Shown: positions 17,715 through 27,799 of the stretch, in pieces
Layout of the letters: every line of letters starts with the position of its first letter
Position numbering within the stretch: position 1 is the stretch's first letter
Assembly: GCF_000430845.1 (NCBI RefSeq)
Contig: NZ_AUMU01000016.1
Coordinates: forward strand, 1-64,000
Origin: Chryseobacterium gregarium DSM 19109
GTDB taxonomy: Bacteria > Bacteroidota > Bacteroidia > Flavobacteriales > Weeksellaceae
DNA: 64,000 bases
Direction: 5' to 3'
The notes under the pieces: model-generated
Told to the model about the DNA's origin: nothing
The model's database searches: none
What the model saw: the letters and a program-made list of their open reading frames with translations, nothing else
Program-made: the position numbers and the translations under genes

Positions 17715-19736
17715 ATGGACAATCAGATTGAAATTGAAAATTACAAAATCCAGAAGTCGGAATCATGGGCGGGGAATATTGATGATCAGGAGCTTATAAA
17801 TAAGATACAGGAGTCTGAATTTTCAAAACAGCAAATCAGTGACGGAAAAGATTTCTGCTATTTTTTAGATAAGAAATACCGTACCAGCAATACCGAAAAC
17901 AGCGAGTACATCTGTATGGCCTATACCCTGAACGAGCCGGCCAACCTTGAGCGGGCTTCGGTTTCGGAAATTGTGGTTGAAGAAAATGAGGTGTACCATA
18001 TCCATAGGATCAGTGTATTGAGGGACGGCGTCCTGATTGATAAAATCCCGGATACCAAAATAAAGGTGCTGGACAGCGAAAACCACAGCAGCGGCGGGAT
18101 TTTAAGCAGTAACAAAAAAATCAATATCACCATAAAAGACCTCAGGCTGTATGATATCCTGATCATGGAAGATTCCAGGGTGAAGACGTTTACGGACCGT
18201 GATTTCCTCAGGAAAGAATTTTCAAAGTACATTTGGGTAAGCCCGGATAACTACTGGGCCTACGGAAGCTACACGTTTGCCTTCATCAATGACAGGGAAG
18301 AGAAAATTGCCTGTAAAAAGACCTTCTTCAGGGATGACAACGGAAATGTCCTGGAGCCCGAAATCCGTTACCTGAATAAAGGCGAGCGTTTTGTGTCTGA
18401 AGAAAAAGATTACATTAATCCGGTAGATGCGAACCGCGAAATTTTCCCTTACATCGATTTTGCCACCGCGGCTGGCTGGAAAGACCTTTCCAACTATATT
18501 GCGCCCATCTACGATGAAATATTTAATACAACCTCACTCAAAGGCTTTGCACCGGACCTGGCTGAAAAGCTTGACCTGATTGCACACCCGGATGAAAAAA
18601 TTCAGTTTGCCATAGAGTACGTCCAGAACAATGTTTATTATATTTTCAACGCTGATGAAATGAACGGGCACAAGCCTCAGGAGCCTGCGGTTACCTATGA
18701 AAACAAACAGGGCGACTGTAAGGCGAAATCCGTTCTGTTAAAAGTAATCCTGGATTATATCGGGGTGGAATCTTCAGTGGTCCTGGTGAATTTCCATACG
18801 GACTTTTATATTAAATACTACCTGCCTTCGCTGCTTACTTTCAACCATGCGATTGTGAAAATTAATTATAAAGGCGAGGATTTCTTTATCGATGCCACGA
18901 CCCGTGAGGAATTCGGGGTGCTGGAAAACCGCGGCTTCATTTATTTCATGCATTATCTGGAGGTAAAGCCCGATCAGGAATTAAAGGAAAGGAAACCTTA
19001 CCGTTACCCTTATTTCTGTGTGGATGAGAAAGTGGACTTTACTGTGCAGGGGACTTCGGGAACACTGACTTTAAGCACTTCTTACAAAGGCAACCGTGCC
19101 AATGCCATGAGGCGGTATTTTAAAAATACCAATAAGAGAGAAATCATAGACAGCTGGAACAACTTCCTTTTTTACAGCCTGAACTATTCCGGAGACCGGA
19201 ACGGGACGGATATCAGGAATGTGTTCAAAGACCCGTCCATTGAGATCATCAGTGATGATAAGAAAATGAATGAATTTAAAATCCGGTACAAAGCTACGGT
19301 AGACAATCCGTATTTTACGGATCCGAAAAACAACCGTTTCCTGATGTATTTTGACCGGAATGTCATCAAAGCGAGCGCACGGGATTTTATGCATAAAGAC
19401 ATTTCTTTCTGGCATAATTTCGACAGCGAAAAGTATGATATTAATCTGTATACCGATCAGAAAATCGATACCGAAGAAAAATATACGGTTCAGGAAAGCA
19501 CGATTGACAACCCGTATTTTAACTTTACCAGCCGTAAGAAAGTAACGAAAAACGGCGCGACCGTGAATATAGAATACAAGCCTCTGGTGAATCTCGAAAT
19601 CCCGAAGAATGATTTTGAGAAGTTCAGGACCGACCACCATACGATAGCCGACAGCAACTTCGGCTTAGGAATCGATATCATTGAGCCCGGCCTGATGAAT
19701 ATGCTGAAGTTCAACTTTAAAAAACGCTTCATGTAA
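17715..19736 (+). CDS. DUF3857/transglutaminase-like protein
   Basis: A 673-residue protein with an N-terminal DUF3857-type beta domain and a central transglutaminase-like cysteine fold. The likely triad is Cys335 (QGDCKAKS), His378 (FNHAIVK) and Asp393 (FFIDATTR). A C-terminal beta-rich domain (about 430-673) follows. No signal peptide is visible, unusual because many relatives are exported. The gene stands alone between two terminators. The cysteine fold could act as a peptidase or cross-linking enzyme; substrate unknown. Confidence 0.8.
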   Translation: MDNQIEIENYKIQKSESWAGNIDDQELINKIQESEFSKQQISDGKDFCYFLDKKYRTSNTENSEYICMAYTLNEPANLERASVSEIVVEENEVYHIHRISVLRDGVLIDKIPDTKIKVLDSENHSSGGILSSNKKINITIKDLRLYDILIMEDSRVKTFTDRDFLRKEFSKYIWVSPDNYWAYGSYTFAFINDREEKIACKKTFFRDDNGNVLEPEIRYLNKGERFVSEEKDYINPVDANREIFPYIDFATAAGWKDLSNYIAPIYDEIFNTTSLKGFAPDLAEKLDLIAHPDEKIQFAIEYVQNNVYYIFNADEMNGHKPQEPAVTYENKQGDCKAKSVLLKVILDYIGVESSVVLVNFHTDFYIKYYLPSLLTFNHAIVKINYKGEDFFIDATTREEFGVLENRGFIYFMHYLEVKPDQELKERKPYRYPYFCVDEKVDFTVQGTSGTLTLSTSYKGNRANAMRRYFKNTNKREIIDSWNNFLFYSLNYSGDRNGTDIRNVFKDPSIEIISDDKKMNEFKIRYKATVDNPYFTDPKNNRFLMYFDRNVIKASARDFMHKDISFWHNFDSEKYDINLYTDQKIDTEEKYTVQESTIDNPYFNFTSRKKVTKNGATVNIEYKPLVNLEIPKNDFEKFRTDHHTIADSNFGLGIDIIEPGLMNMLKFNFKKRFM

Positions 19737-19766
19737 TCCGCAGGGATGCTTCACTGAAGGTTAAAC

Positions 19767-19804
19767 AAAATCCGGGGGCTTGCAAAGCAAGCCCCCGGAT
19801 TTTA
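19767..19804. terminator. Strong bidirectional terminator
   Basis: AAAATCCGGGGGCTTG and CAAGCCCCCGGATTTT are exact complements around a 5-base loop. The A-run before and T-run after let it act for both strands, ending the DUF3857 gene on the plus strand and possibly read-through from the minus side. Confidence 0.85.
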
Positions 19805-19951
19805 TTATGGATTGGGAAGTGAAATCTTTAATAATGAAAAGCCTGATTCAGATTTAGTACTGAAATTTTATAAAGTTTCTTTTTGATTCTGTCAGCACTG
19901 AACAGGTTCAGAACAGAGTATTGATACCGGCAATTATTTGAAAGCATTGAA

Positions 19952-20299
19952 TTAATGATTTTCCGGGTCCGTGTTTTTTGAAACGGAATTCCCGGTAAAC
20001 TTCTGTCTTCCGGTCAGCAGTTCAAAGAACAGCTTAAAGTCCGAGATCAGAGACCAGACCGGGTATCTGAAGGTTGCCGGTTTGTTCTTTTCAATAACGG
20101 CATGGCTCAGCCACGCAAACCCGTAGCCGAAAATCGGGACGTACCATAAAAACCGTTCCTTTCCTGAACTGATCACGTATCCGATGACCAGAAAGACCAT
20201 CAATGTGCCGATAAAATGGAGGACCCTCGTTCCGGTCTTGCTGTGCTCGGTAAGGTAAAAGCGGTAAAATTCTTTGAAGGTTTTGATTCTTTCAGACAT
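19952..20299 (-). CDS. Mpo1-like (DUF962) membrane protein
   Basis: A 115-residue protein of the Mpo1/DUF962 family. Visible marks are the N-terminal FYRFYLTEHS...RVLHFIGT, membrane helices near residues 30-45 and 50-68, and GYGFAWLSHAVIEKNKPATF with the conserved His. Yeast Mpo1 is an iron-dependent dioxygenase in 2-hydroxy fatty acid alpha-oxidation; bacterial members are poorly characterised. Its stop lies on the far side of the permease terminator, so it is a separate unit. Confidence 0.8.
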   Translation of the reverse strand: MSERIKTFKEFYRFYLTEHSKTGTRVLHFIGTLMVFLVIGYVISSGKERFLWYVPIFGYGFAWLSHAVIEKNKPATFRYPVWSLISDFKLFFELLTGRQKFTGNSVSKNTDPENH

Positions 20300-20355
20300 G
20301 GCTTTTTAATTTGGTATTTCAAAAAAACTAAAGCAATAAGTCCGCCAATCCGAAA

Positions 20356-20389
20356 CAAAAAGTCCGGACTGCTTTTACAGTCCGGACTT
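20356..20389 (-). terminator. Rho-independent terminator
   Basis: AGTCCGGACTG and CAGTCCGGACT form an 11-bp stem around a 6-base loop. On the minus strand it is followed by TTTTTG. It ends the permease transcript, whose stop codon is 17 bases upstream. Confidence 0.85.
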
Positions 20390-20405
20390 AAATGATATAA
20401 GGTGA

Positions 20406-22082
20406 TTAAGCCTGGGCCTTTCTCAACTTGCTGTTCCGGTAACCGTAACAGAAATAGATGATAAGCCCGAAAGCAAACCACAGCCCGAACCAGAACCAGT
20501 TGTCATGGCTCATTCCGGTCAGGAGGTAAAGGCATGAGCTTAATCCGATTAAAGGGATCAGGGAGAAATTTTTAATAAAGGTCAGGACACAAAGCACTAA
20601 ATTAACCAGAATAAAGAAGAATATGGAAGCCCTGAATTCACCTTCCGCCGGGTCTTTCCAATCCATTAACGTACTGAAAAATCCAGGCTGCCAGAAGTAA
20701 AATACCACAAGTGATCCGATAAAAATAATCGGGAAAATGAATTTACCGTTGATATACGGAAGATGGAACCGGCCTTTAATTTTCTCTTTGGCAGGCAGCA
20801 TAAGAACTCCGGCACACACCAGCACGAAGGCGAAGATAGTTCCGATACTCGTAAAGTCCAGGATAAAGGATTTATCCGTAAACAAAATCGGGATTCCCAC
20901 CACAATACCTGTGACAACAGTGGCAAAAGAAGGGGTTTTATATTTAGGGTGCACCGTCTGGAATTTCTGCGGCATCAGTCCGTCACGGCTCATGGCGTAC
21001 CAGATTCTCGGCTGTCCCATCTGGAAAACCAGCAATACGGTCGTAATGGCAACAATCGCAACGAAAGAAACGGCGAGCTCCATCCAGGCTACGTTGGCAT
21101 TGGACTTTTCAAAGATGAAGGAAAGCGGGTCTCCGACTCCGTCAAACTTTCTGTAATCCACCATTCCGGTCAATACCAGGGTCAGGGCAATATAAATGAC
21201 AGTACACAGCACCAGCGAAATGATCATTCCTTTCGGCAGGGTTTTCTGCGGATCTTTGGTTTCTTCAGACAGTACGCTCAACGCATCAAAGCCGATATAG
21301 GCGAAGAAGACTCCTGAAACGGCACTCATCACGCCGGCAAAACCGTTCGGCATAAAGGAGGCCACATGGGTCTGCGGATTAACGGGTGTCCAGTTGTCGG
21401 TATTGATATAAGAAAATCCGACTAAGATAACCAGCACGATAGCGGCCAGTTTTAAGATAACCAAGGCATTGTTGAAGTTCTTGCTTTCTTTGACGCCTAC
21501 GTAACATAACCAGGTAATCAGTCCGTTGATCACCAAAGCGGGCACATCCACAATAAGTCTCAGGCTCCCGATCAGAGGCGCATGGCTCCATGCATTAATC
21601 AGTTCCTTGTTTTCAGAGCCGTTCATAAATGCTTTTTTAGCTTCAGTATAGCTGCAGGTCAGGTAATCGGGGATATGCATGCCCATCCGTTCCAGGAAGC
21701 TCGTGAAGTAATCGGACCAGGAAAAAGCCACATAGATATTCCCGAAAGAATATTCCATAATGAGGGCCCAGCCGATGATCCAGGCAATCAGTTCCCCGAA
21801 GCTTGCATAGGCATAGGTATACGCGGAACCGGCCGTCGGGATCCTGCTTGCAAATTCAGCATAGCAGAGCGCCGTAAAGCCGCAGGCAAAGCCACAGATT
21901 AAATATAGTAAAATGACGCCCGGGCCTCCCCTAAAGACGGCTTCTCCGAGACTGCTGAAACTTCCTGCCCCGATAATGGCCGCGATACCAAAAAATACGA
22001 TGTCCCAGACCCCCAGAACCCTTAGCAGGCCGGTGGATGTATCGGAATCTGAATAGATTTTCCTTCTAAAAAGCTGATTCAT
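20406..22082 (-). CDS. APC-family amino acid permease
   Basis: A 558-residue inner-membrane protein with 12 or more hydrophobic helices. The first helix region FFGIAAIIGAGSFSSLG carries the Gly-rich loop that binds the amino group in APC transporters; a later helix has FFAYIGFDALSVLSEET, the consensus of the CAT-type (cationic amino acid transporter) subgroup. It likely imports an amino acid by proton coupling. A TACATTTG -7 box lies on the minus strand at 22111-22118. The gene is monocistronic. Confidence 0.9.
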   Translation of the reverse strand: MNQLFRRKIYSDSDTSTGLLRVLGVWDIVFFGIAAIIGAGSFSSLGEAVFRGGPGVILLYLICGFACGFTALCYAEFASRIPTAGSAYTYAYASFGELIAWIIGWALIMEYSFGNIYVAFSWSDYFTSFLERMGMHIPDYLTCSYTEAKKAFMNGSENKELINAWSHAPLIGSLRLIVDVPALVINGLITWLCYVGVKESKNFNNALVILKLAAIVLVILVGFSYINTDNWTPVNPQTHVASFMPNGFAGVMSAVSGVFFAYIGFDALSVLSEETKDPQKTLPKGMIISLVLCTVIYIALTLVLTGMVDYRKFDGVGDPLSFIFEKSNANVAWMELAVSFVAIVAITTVLLVFQMGQPRIWYAMSRDGLMPQKFQTVHPKYKTPSFATVVTGIVVGIPILFTDKSFILDFTSIGTIFAFVLVCAGVLMLPAKEKIKGRFHLPYINGKFIFPIIFIGSLVVFYFWQPGFFSTLMDWKDPAEGEFRASIFFFILVNLVLCVLTFIKNFSLIPLIGLSSCLYLLTGMSHDNWFWFGLWFAFGLIIYFCYGYRNSKLRKAQA

Positions 22083-22110
22083 TCAATAACTATATTTTAT
22101 TTGAAAGAAG

Positions 22111-22118
22111 CAAATGTA
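22111..22118 (-). promoter_or_regulatory. Putative -7 box of the permease gene
   Basis: Read on the minus strand the bases are TACATTTG, an exact fit to TAnnTTTG, 29 bases upstream of the permease start. No TTTG was found at the expected upstream distance, so support is partial. Confidence 0.4.
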
Positions 22119-22330
22119 ATTATTTCTCTGAAATAATTTTGTTTTTCTTAAGGTTTCTTATCAAAAGTTAAGAAGTCATAAAATCGGAATCACTTATTAA
22201 CAATCTGTTAAAAGGCTTGTTTATACAATATCTTTTCAATATTTTCGTTGACCAATTGTGGATAATTTCTGCAGAATTTTAAATATTTAGCCCTGGTTTT
22301 CAGGCTCGCCCATTTTAAAATTTACAATTA

Positions 22331-25294
22331 ATGAACTCGAAAAAAATACTCCTTGCGACTGCTGTTCTGTATTTCGGTATTGCCGATGCCCAACAGTCTC
22401 AATACTTTACGCATAAAGAAAATTACAGGTTCAATCTGGCCGAAAACCTTTATCAGACCAAGATCTACAATGCTTCACAATACGAATATGCAAGACAATA
22501 TTTCTATAATGAAAACCTGTCGAGATCCAGACAGGAAGCGGCGCAGTTTTTTGATAATGTGATCGGTGTGATCCTTCAGAAAAACCATGCGGAAGAAGGG
22601 CTGACGGCTTTTATCAGGCAGTATCCCAATTCTGCCTATTTCGCCCAGGCCAACCTCCCGCTGGCTGATTATTACCTGGCGAAAAAAGATTTTCCGAAAG
22701 CCCTGGAAACCCTGAAAAAGATCAACCAGTACCAGCTTTCCAAAGAAGAAAATACGCAGTATATCCTGAAACTTGGGTACGCTAAATTCATGATGGGCGA
22801 CTCCAAAGGCGCAACGGATGCCTTGGAAGAAGCCTATAAGACGGCTGACGAATCCCAGAAAGGAGACATTGCCTACATGCTCGGGCACTTGTATTACTCG
22901 GACCGGCAGAATGAAAAGGCTTTCCAGTATTTCGACAGGGTAAAAGACCGTCCGGAATATGCCAAGCTCGTGCGCCCTTATTATGTACAGATGTACTATA
23001 ATGACAAAGATTATGACAAGGCGATATCTGAAGGAACAGCATTGCTTAATGAAGACATTTCGGAAGCTTACAAAGCAGAGGTCCACAAGATCATCGGGGA
23101 GAGTGAATTTATGAAGGGGGATTATGATGCGGCGTATCCGCATCTGAAAGACTATCTGAGCGTTCAGCAGAACCCGTCTGAAAATGACCTGTATGAAATG
23201 GGATTTGTTGCTGCCCAGCTTAAAAAATATGATGAAGCGGTTTCTTATTATAACCAGTTGCTGAACAGCAATTCCGCACTGGCCCAGAATGCCTATTACC
23301 AGCTTGGCAATGCTTATCTGGCGGTTGGCAAAAAGCAGGAGGCCCTTTCCGCATTCCGTTCGTCTTACCAGATGAATTATGATCCGAAGGTTAAAAAACT
23401 GGCCCACGAACAATATGCCAAATTAAGTTATGATATCGGGAACCCGTTTGAAAGTGCTTCAACGGTAATCCAGAACTATATCAACGAAAACCCGAACGGT
23501 ACCAACGGGGCAGAGATGAGGTCGCTGCTGGTGAAATCTTACCTGTATTCCGGGAACTATAAGGAGACCCTGAATGCCATCGACAGGCTTCAGAATTCTT
23601 CCCCTGACATTGATAAGATCGACCAGGAAGTTTCTTATCTGCTGGGCACCGAAGAATTCAATAAAGGGAATTATGACGAAGCCGAGCAGTATTTCTTAAG
23701 AAGCTTAGGATTCAACATCAATAAAGAATTCAATAACCGCGCATTATACTGGTTAGGACAAGTGTATTACCAGAAAGGGAATTATCCGTCGGCCATTGCC
23801 CGTTATGAAAAACTGCTGACCCAGACTTTCCCTGAAAAGCAGCAGCTGCCTTACGATCTGGGATACGCTTATTTCAAATCCAGGAAATTTGACCAGGCGG
23901 AAACCTATTTCAGGCAGTACCTGAGCAATCCGAAACCGGAGTTCAAAAATGACGCGGAGCTTCGTCTGGCCGATATCAATTATGCCAACAACAACCTGAA
24001 TGAAGCCATTGCCATCTATGACCGGAATGAAGAGGCAACGGATTATACCCTGTACCAGAAATCCATGGCTTTAGGATTTAAAGGGGATACCCAGGCTAAG
24101 ATCACCAACCTTAAGACGCTTTTATCGAAATACCCGGATTCCGATTATTATGATGATGCCCAGTACGAAATCGGAACGGCCTATGCGGCCCAGGATGACT
24201 TTTCCAATGCCAATGATTTCTTCAACAAGGTCATTAAAACTTCATCGGATAAAGATCTGGTCGCCAATGCTTCCATTTACAGGGCCCAGAATTACATCGA
24301 CCAGAACCAGAGCGACAAGGCTCTTTCTGAATTAAGATCGCTCGGGGAACAGTATAAAAATACAGCGTATGCAGAGAAGATCGTGCAGGCTGCAAAGCCC
24401 ATTTTTACGAAGAACGGTGACGTGGCAGGATATGAAAGCTTTGCCCGAAGCATCGGCGTCAATATAGACGCCTCTGAAATTGATGAAATCAACCTATCGA
24501 CCGCTAAGCAGCTGTTCACGAAAAAAGACTATAAGAATGCGATTTCTTATTATGAAAAATATTTGACGCAGAACCCGACAGGAGAGGGGCTGTACCAGGC
24601 CAAATATGAACTGGGCGAAAGTTACTACCAGACCAAGAATGCAACCAAGGCGCTTTTGGTATTACAGGAAGTGGCCGGTGTTGCGAATGATTACCAGGAT
24701 GATGCACAGACCCGCCTGGCACAGATCTATATGGCGCAGGGAGACCGTGCCCAGGCCAGGACCTATCTGGAAAACCTGAGAAATTCTTCTGACGTCAGTA
24801 TAAAAAATTACGCCAATGTAGAACTGATGAAGCTGTATGCCGAGGAAAAGAACTTCTCAGAAGCTGAAAAATTAGCGGATGCGGTTATTGCGAATAACAA
24901 AAATTCCGTTGCAGTCATTGAAACGGCTAAAGTGATCAAAGCGAGAAGCCTGATGAATTCCGGCAGGGATAAAGAGGCACAGGCTGCTTATACGGCTTTG
25001 GAGAAATCTTCGAATACGTCGGTAGCGTCGGAAGCTTTGTATGCCAAAGCCTATTATCAGAATAAAGCAAAAGCCTTTAAGTCTTCCAATGAAACCATCT
25101 TTAAACTGGCTAACAATTACGCTTCCGAAGAATACTGGGGGGCACGTGCGCTCGTATTGATGGCGAGAAATTATGTAGGCTTAAAAGATAATTACCAGGC
25201 AAGCTATACCTGTGACCAGATCATTGAAAACTACAAAGACTTTCCGGAGATTGCAGCGGAAGCAAAAGAGGTTAAAAAATCGATTAAAAAGTAA
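22331..25294 (+). CDS. Periplasmic tetratricopeptide repeat protein
   Basis: A 987-residue protein with a signal peptide (about residues 1-20, ending GIADAQQ) followed almost entirely by tetratricopeptide helices. Repeated phrases such as YYLAKKDFPKALETLKKI, AQLKKYDEAVSYYNQLL and EFNKGNYDEAEQYFLRSLG mark the units. Such long TPR proteins scaffold assemblies in the periplasm. The outer-membrane barrel gene starts 84 bases downstream in the same direction, so the two may form an operon and work together at the envelope. The exact partner is unknown. Confidence 0.88.
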   Translation: MNSKKILLATAVLYFGIADAQQSQYFTHKENYRFNLAENLYQTKIYNASQYEYARQYFYNENLSRSRQEAAQFFDNVIGVILQKNHAEEGLTAFIRQYPNSAYFAQANLPLADYYLAKKDFPKALETLKKINQYQLSKEENTQYILKLGYAKFMMGDSKGATDALEEAYKTADESQKGDIAYMLGHLYYSDRQNEKAFQYFDRVKDRPEYAKLVRPYYVQMYYNDKDYDKAISEGTALLNEDISEAYKAEVHKIIGESEFMKGDYDAAYPHLKDYLSVQQNPSENDLYEMGFVAAQLKKYDEAVSYYNQLLNSNSALAQNAYYQLGNAYLAVGKKQEALSAFRSSYQMNYDPKVKKLAHEQYAKLSYDIGNPFESASTVIQNYINENPNGTNGAEMRSLLVKSYLYSGNYKETLNAIDRLQNSSPDIDKIDQEVSYLLGTEEFNKGNYDEAEQYFLRSLGFNINKEFNNRALYWLGQVYYQKGNYPSAIARYEKLLTQTFPEKQQLPYDLGYAYFKSRKFDQAETYFRQYLSNPKPEFKNDAELRLADINYANNNLNEAIAIYDRNEEATDYTLYQKSMALGFKGDTQAKITNLKTLLSKYPDSDYYDDAQYEIGTAYAAQDDFSNANDFFNKVIKTSSDKDLVANASIYRAQNYIDQNQSDKALSELRSLGEQYKNTAYAEKIVQAAKPIFTKNGDVAGYESFARSIGVNIDASEIDEINLSTAKQLFTKKDYKNAISYYEKYLTQNPTGEGLYQAKYELGESYYQTKNATKALLVLQEVAGVANDYQDDAQTRLAQIYMAQGDRAQARTYLENLRNSSDVSIKNYANVELMKLYAEEKNFSEAEKLADAVIANNKNSVAVIETAKVIKARSLMNSGRDKEAQAAYTALEKSSNTSVASEALYAKAYYQNKAKAFKSSNETIFKLANNYASEEYWGARALVLMARNYVGLKDNYQASYTCDQIIENYKDFPEIAAEAKEVKKSIKK

Positions 25295-25378
25295 GTATAA
25301 AGTGTACACCGTAGAATGTAAAAAGTAAAACATACCGTTGAAATACATGATACACCAGACATTAATACAACCATAAAA

Positions 25379-27139
25379 ATGAACAGGAAAATTCAAATAT
25401 TATCTATATTATTCTTAGGGATCTCGTCGGCGGCGTTTTCCCAGATCAAAGAAGAGAAACTGATTCTTAATAAAAAAAGGGAACCGGAGGTCAAGAAGAT
25501 CGAAAAAAAGAAAACTTCGGTGGAGACCATTAAAAACTATCCGCCGGAAGAGAAATCGCAGAATCCTGTACAGTATAAAATTACGGATGTTCCTGCAGTA
25601 TCCGATTTTAAGACTTCTACCATTCAGGGGCAGGACGTGACACCGAAATTTGAAGGTTCATTACAGAATAACTACATCCAGTTCGGAATGGGGAATTACG
25701 GGAAGATCCTCGGGGATGCCAACATCTCCAAAACCCTGCAAAATAAGATTGAAGTGGGAGCGGATGCGCATTTTCTTTCTACCCAGGGCCTGAAAAAGGA
25801 TTATCCCTGGGACTCCAAACAGAGTTCAACCACCCTGGGAGCCTTCGTTAATTCTTACGGGGACAAAGGAAAGTTCAATCTAAATGCTGAATACGGCTTG
25901 AACAGCTATAATTATTACGGCATTTATGCGCTTCAACCCGGCGATGTGGACCTGGACCAGCGGGTAAACCAGTTTAAGGTGAACGGCTATTACGATTTTT
26001 ATTCCAATGAGATCCTGAATGATGTCAGGGTGAAATCGTCGTTTTTAAAAGACCATTTCGATGCCCAGGAAAACCAGGTTTCGGTATTAGCCAACTTATC
26101 CAAGCATGCGGTGGAACTCGGGAAATCCGGGATTAACCTGAATGCGGATTTAGGGGTAGGACTCGAAGCGGTAAAAAGTGAGTTTGCGATCGTTGATAAA
26201 AACGCATCCAATTTCGTCAATACCAGCCTGGCGCCGAAAGTAACCTTCAGAAAAGGGGAGTCGTACCTGATGCTGGGATCGTCATTTTCATTCCTGAACT
26301 CGAAGAACTCAAATGCCCTGATGGCAGAACAGATGAAAAACAACAAGACCTACTGGTTTCCGCAGGCGGAATTTCAATATGCCGCTGCCCAGGAATTCAA
26401 GTTTTACGGAGGTGTTGACGGAGGCCTGAAACTGAATACCTATGCTGATTTACTACAGCAGAACCCATTCATTGTTTCCGACCAGTACCTGAGGCCGACT
26501 GAAACCAAGTATCATTTCTATGCGGGGTTAAAAGGGGATATCGATGAGACTTTTAAATACGATGTTTCCGCAGGGTACGGAAAAATGAGGGATATCATGT
26601 TCTTTAAGGCAAATGATTTATTCGACTATACTTCCGTCAACCGTTCTGCTTATAATTATGCAAATACGTTCTCTGCCATCTATGATGACGGGAACGTAAG
26701 CGACATCAAAGGAAGCCTTCAGTATTTCCCGCTCGCGAACTTACTGCTGGATGCAGAGGTGAAATTCACCAAGTTTGACCTTAAAAATTATGAGGATATC
26801 TATAATATTCCCCTGTTTAATGCCTCAATCGGGGCAAAATATACCATGCTGGACCAAAAATTATTGCTCGGTTTCAAAGGGATTTTTGCGAGCGACAGAA
26901 CCACGAATTCATTTGTGCTTGAGGGAGTTGGGAGCCCGTTGGTATACCAGTCCACCGAGGATACGCATGACAAAGTTGGGGGGTATGCCGATTTAAATCT
27001 TTCCGCAGAGTATAAAGTTTACAAAAATTTCAGTATTTTTGCCATCGGAAATAATCTTCTGAGCTCAAAATACCAGACGTACAAAGGATACAAAGTTCTC
27101 GGTGCACAGGTTTTGGGAGGCGTGAAGATCACTTTCTAA
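25379..27139 (+). CDS. Outer-membrane beta-barrel, TonB-receptor-like
   Basis: A 586-residue exported protein with a signal peptide (about 1-22, ending AAFSQ), a Lys-rich linker (about 28-60), and then alternating aromatic beta strands through to a C-terminal phenylalanine (GGVKITF), the usual end of an outer-membrane barrel. A clear TonB box and a complete plug domain are not seen, so it is shorter than normal TonB-dependent receptors (700 or more residues). It follows the TPR gene, which may be its periplasmic partner. Confidence 0.75.
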   Translation: MNRKIQILSILFLGISSAAFSQIKEEKLILNKKREPEVKKIEKKKTSVETIKNYPPEEKSQNPVQYKITDVPAVSDFKTSTIQGQDVTPKFEGSLQNNYIQFGMGNYGKILGDANISKTLQNKIEVGADAHFLSTQGLKKDYPWDSKQSSTTLGAFVNSYGDKGKFNLNAEYGLNSYNYYGIYALQPGDVDLDQRVNQFKVNGYYDFYSNEILNDVRVKSSFLKDHFDAQENQVSVLANLSKHAVELGKSGINLNADLGVGLEAVKSEFAIVDKNASNFVNTSLAPKVTFRKGESYLMLGSSFSFLNSKNSNALMAEQMKNNKTYWFPQAEFQYAAAQEFKFYGGVDGGLKLNTYADLLQQNPFIVSDQYLRPTETKYHFYAGLKGDIDETFKYDVSAGYGKMRDIMFFKANDLFDYTSVNRSAYNYANTFSAIYDDGNVSDIKGSLQYFPLANLLLDAEVKFTKFDLKNYEDIYNIPLFNASIGAKYTMLDQKLLLGFKGIFASDRTTNSFVLEGVGSPLVYQSTEDTHDKVGGYADLNLSAEYKVYKNFSIFAIGNNLLSSKYQTYKGYKVLGAQVLGGVKITF

Positions 27140-27151
27140 ATAAATAATGAG

Positions 27152-27225
27152 GGCTGCGTAGTTCAACTGGATAGAATATCAGATTTCGGCTCTGAGGGTT
27201 GGGGGTTCGAATCCCTTCGCGGTCA
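27152..27225 (+). tRNA. tRNA-Arg (anticodon TCG)
   Basis: A full cloverleaf can be drawn. The acceptor GGCTGCG pairs with CGCGGTC (two G-T wobbles); the D stem is GTTC/GAAT. The anticodon stem TCAGA/TCTGA encloses TTTCGGC, giving anticodon TCG. The T arm is GGGGG-TTCGAAT-CCCTT and the discriminator base is A. CCA is not encoded. The anticodon reads CGA (Arg). Confidence 0.9.
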
Positions 27226-27236
27226 CCCAGAGGAAG

Positions 27237-27270
27237 AAGCACTTTTAGGAGTGCTTTTCCTTTTTTTATA
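27237..27270 (+). terminator. Terminator after tRNA-Arg
   Basis: AAGCACT and AGTGCTT pair around a short loop, followed by TTCCTTTTTTT, 12 bases after the tRNA end. Confidence 0.75.
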
Positions 27271-27365
27271 TTTAGTAAAGGGTTTGTTCATCGGGGAGAT
27301 AGGAAATCGTGCAGACTTAATCTGAAGTGTTCGGAAAATTCGAGCTTTTGAGCAAAACGAACTCA

Positions 27366-27512
27366 TTATTTTTTTTTAGTGTCATTATCCCCAGTAATAT
27401 AGAGTTGAGAGAGATTTGGTAATACTTTTAGCACCTGATCAAGTTTTGTTCTGATATCGGTATTTTTATCAGTCAGCTTTTGGCTTTGCAGTTCTATTTC
27501 CGTTACATCCAT
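27366..27512 (-). CDS. Small ORF in relic zone, 48 aa
   Basis: ATG at 27512 to TAA at 27366 encodes a hydrophilic helix-forming peptide beginning MDVTEIELQSQKLTDKN and ending in three lysines. A fragment of another ORF ends 12 or so bases upstream in the same direction. It has no recognised family and could be either a real small gene or the remnant of one. Confidence 0.3.
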   Translation of the reverse strand: MDVTEIELQSQKLTDKNTDIRTKLDQVLKVLPNLSQLYITGDNDTKKK

Positions 27513-27765
27513 TTCTTTTCATCTTTAATCAATAATCAATCGGCCATCTTCAAAATCCAATTTATCTTCTGAATATTTTTCTCTCATGTCAGGGCCATAT
27601 TTGTATCTTGACCTTTCAAAAAAAAGCAGAGCATTTAAAAATATAATTTTAAATTTGGAATAGATAAGAAAAACAGTAATTTTCAAAAGGTCGGATTACA
27701 AAGATTTTTCTGAATTAGGGTTAAGCGAAGCCAATCGTACTGCCGATAAGAGTATAATAAAAACA

Positions 27766-27799
27766 CGACAACTTTTGTCGCATTACCGCATTAGCTTTG
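27766..27799 (+). promoter_or_regulatory. CGACA-N5-TGTCG element, copy 1
   Basis: CGACA (27766-27770), 5 bases and TGTCG (27776-27780) form a perfect dyad. Exactly 11 bases later comes TAGCTTTG (27792-27799), a TAnnTTTG-type -7 box. The same arrangement, with the same spacing and similar intervening bases (GCATTnCC), recurs at 30615-30648. Confidence 0.4.
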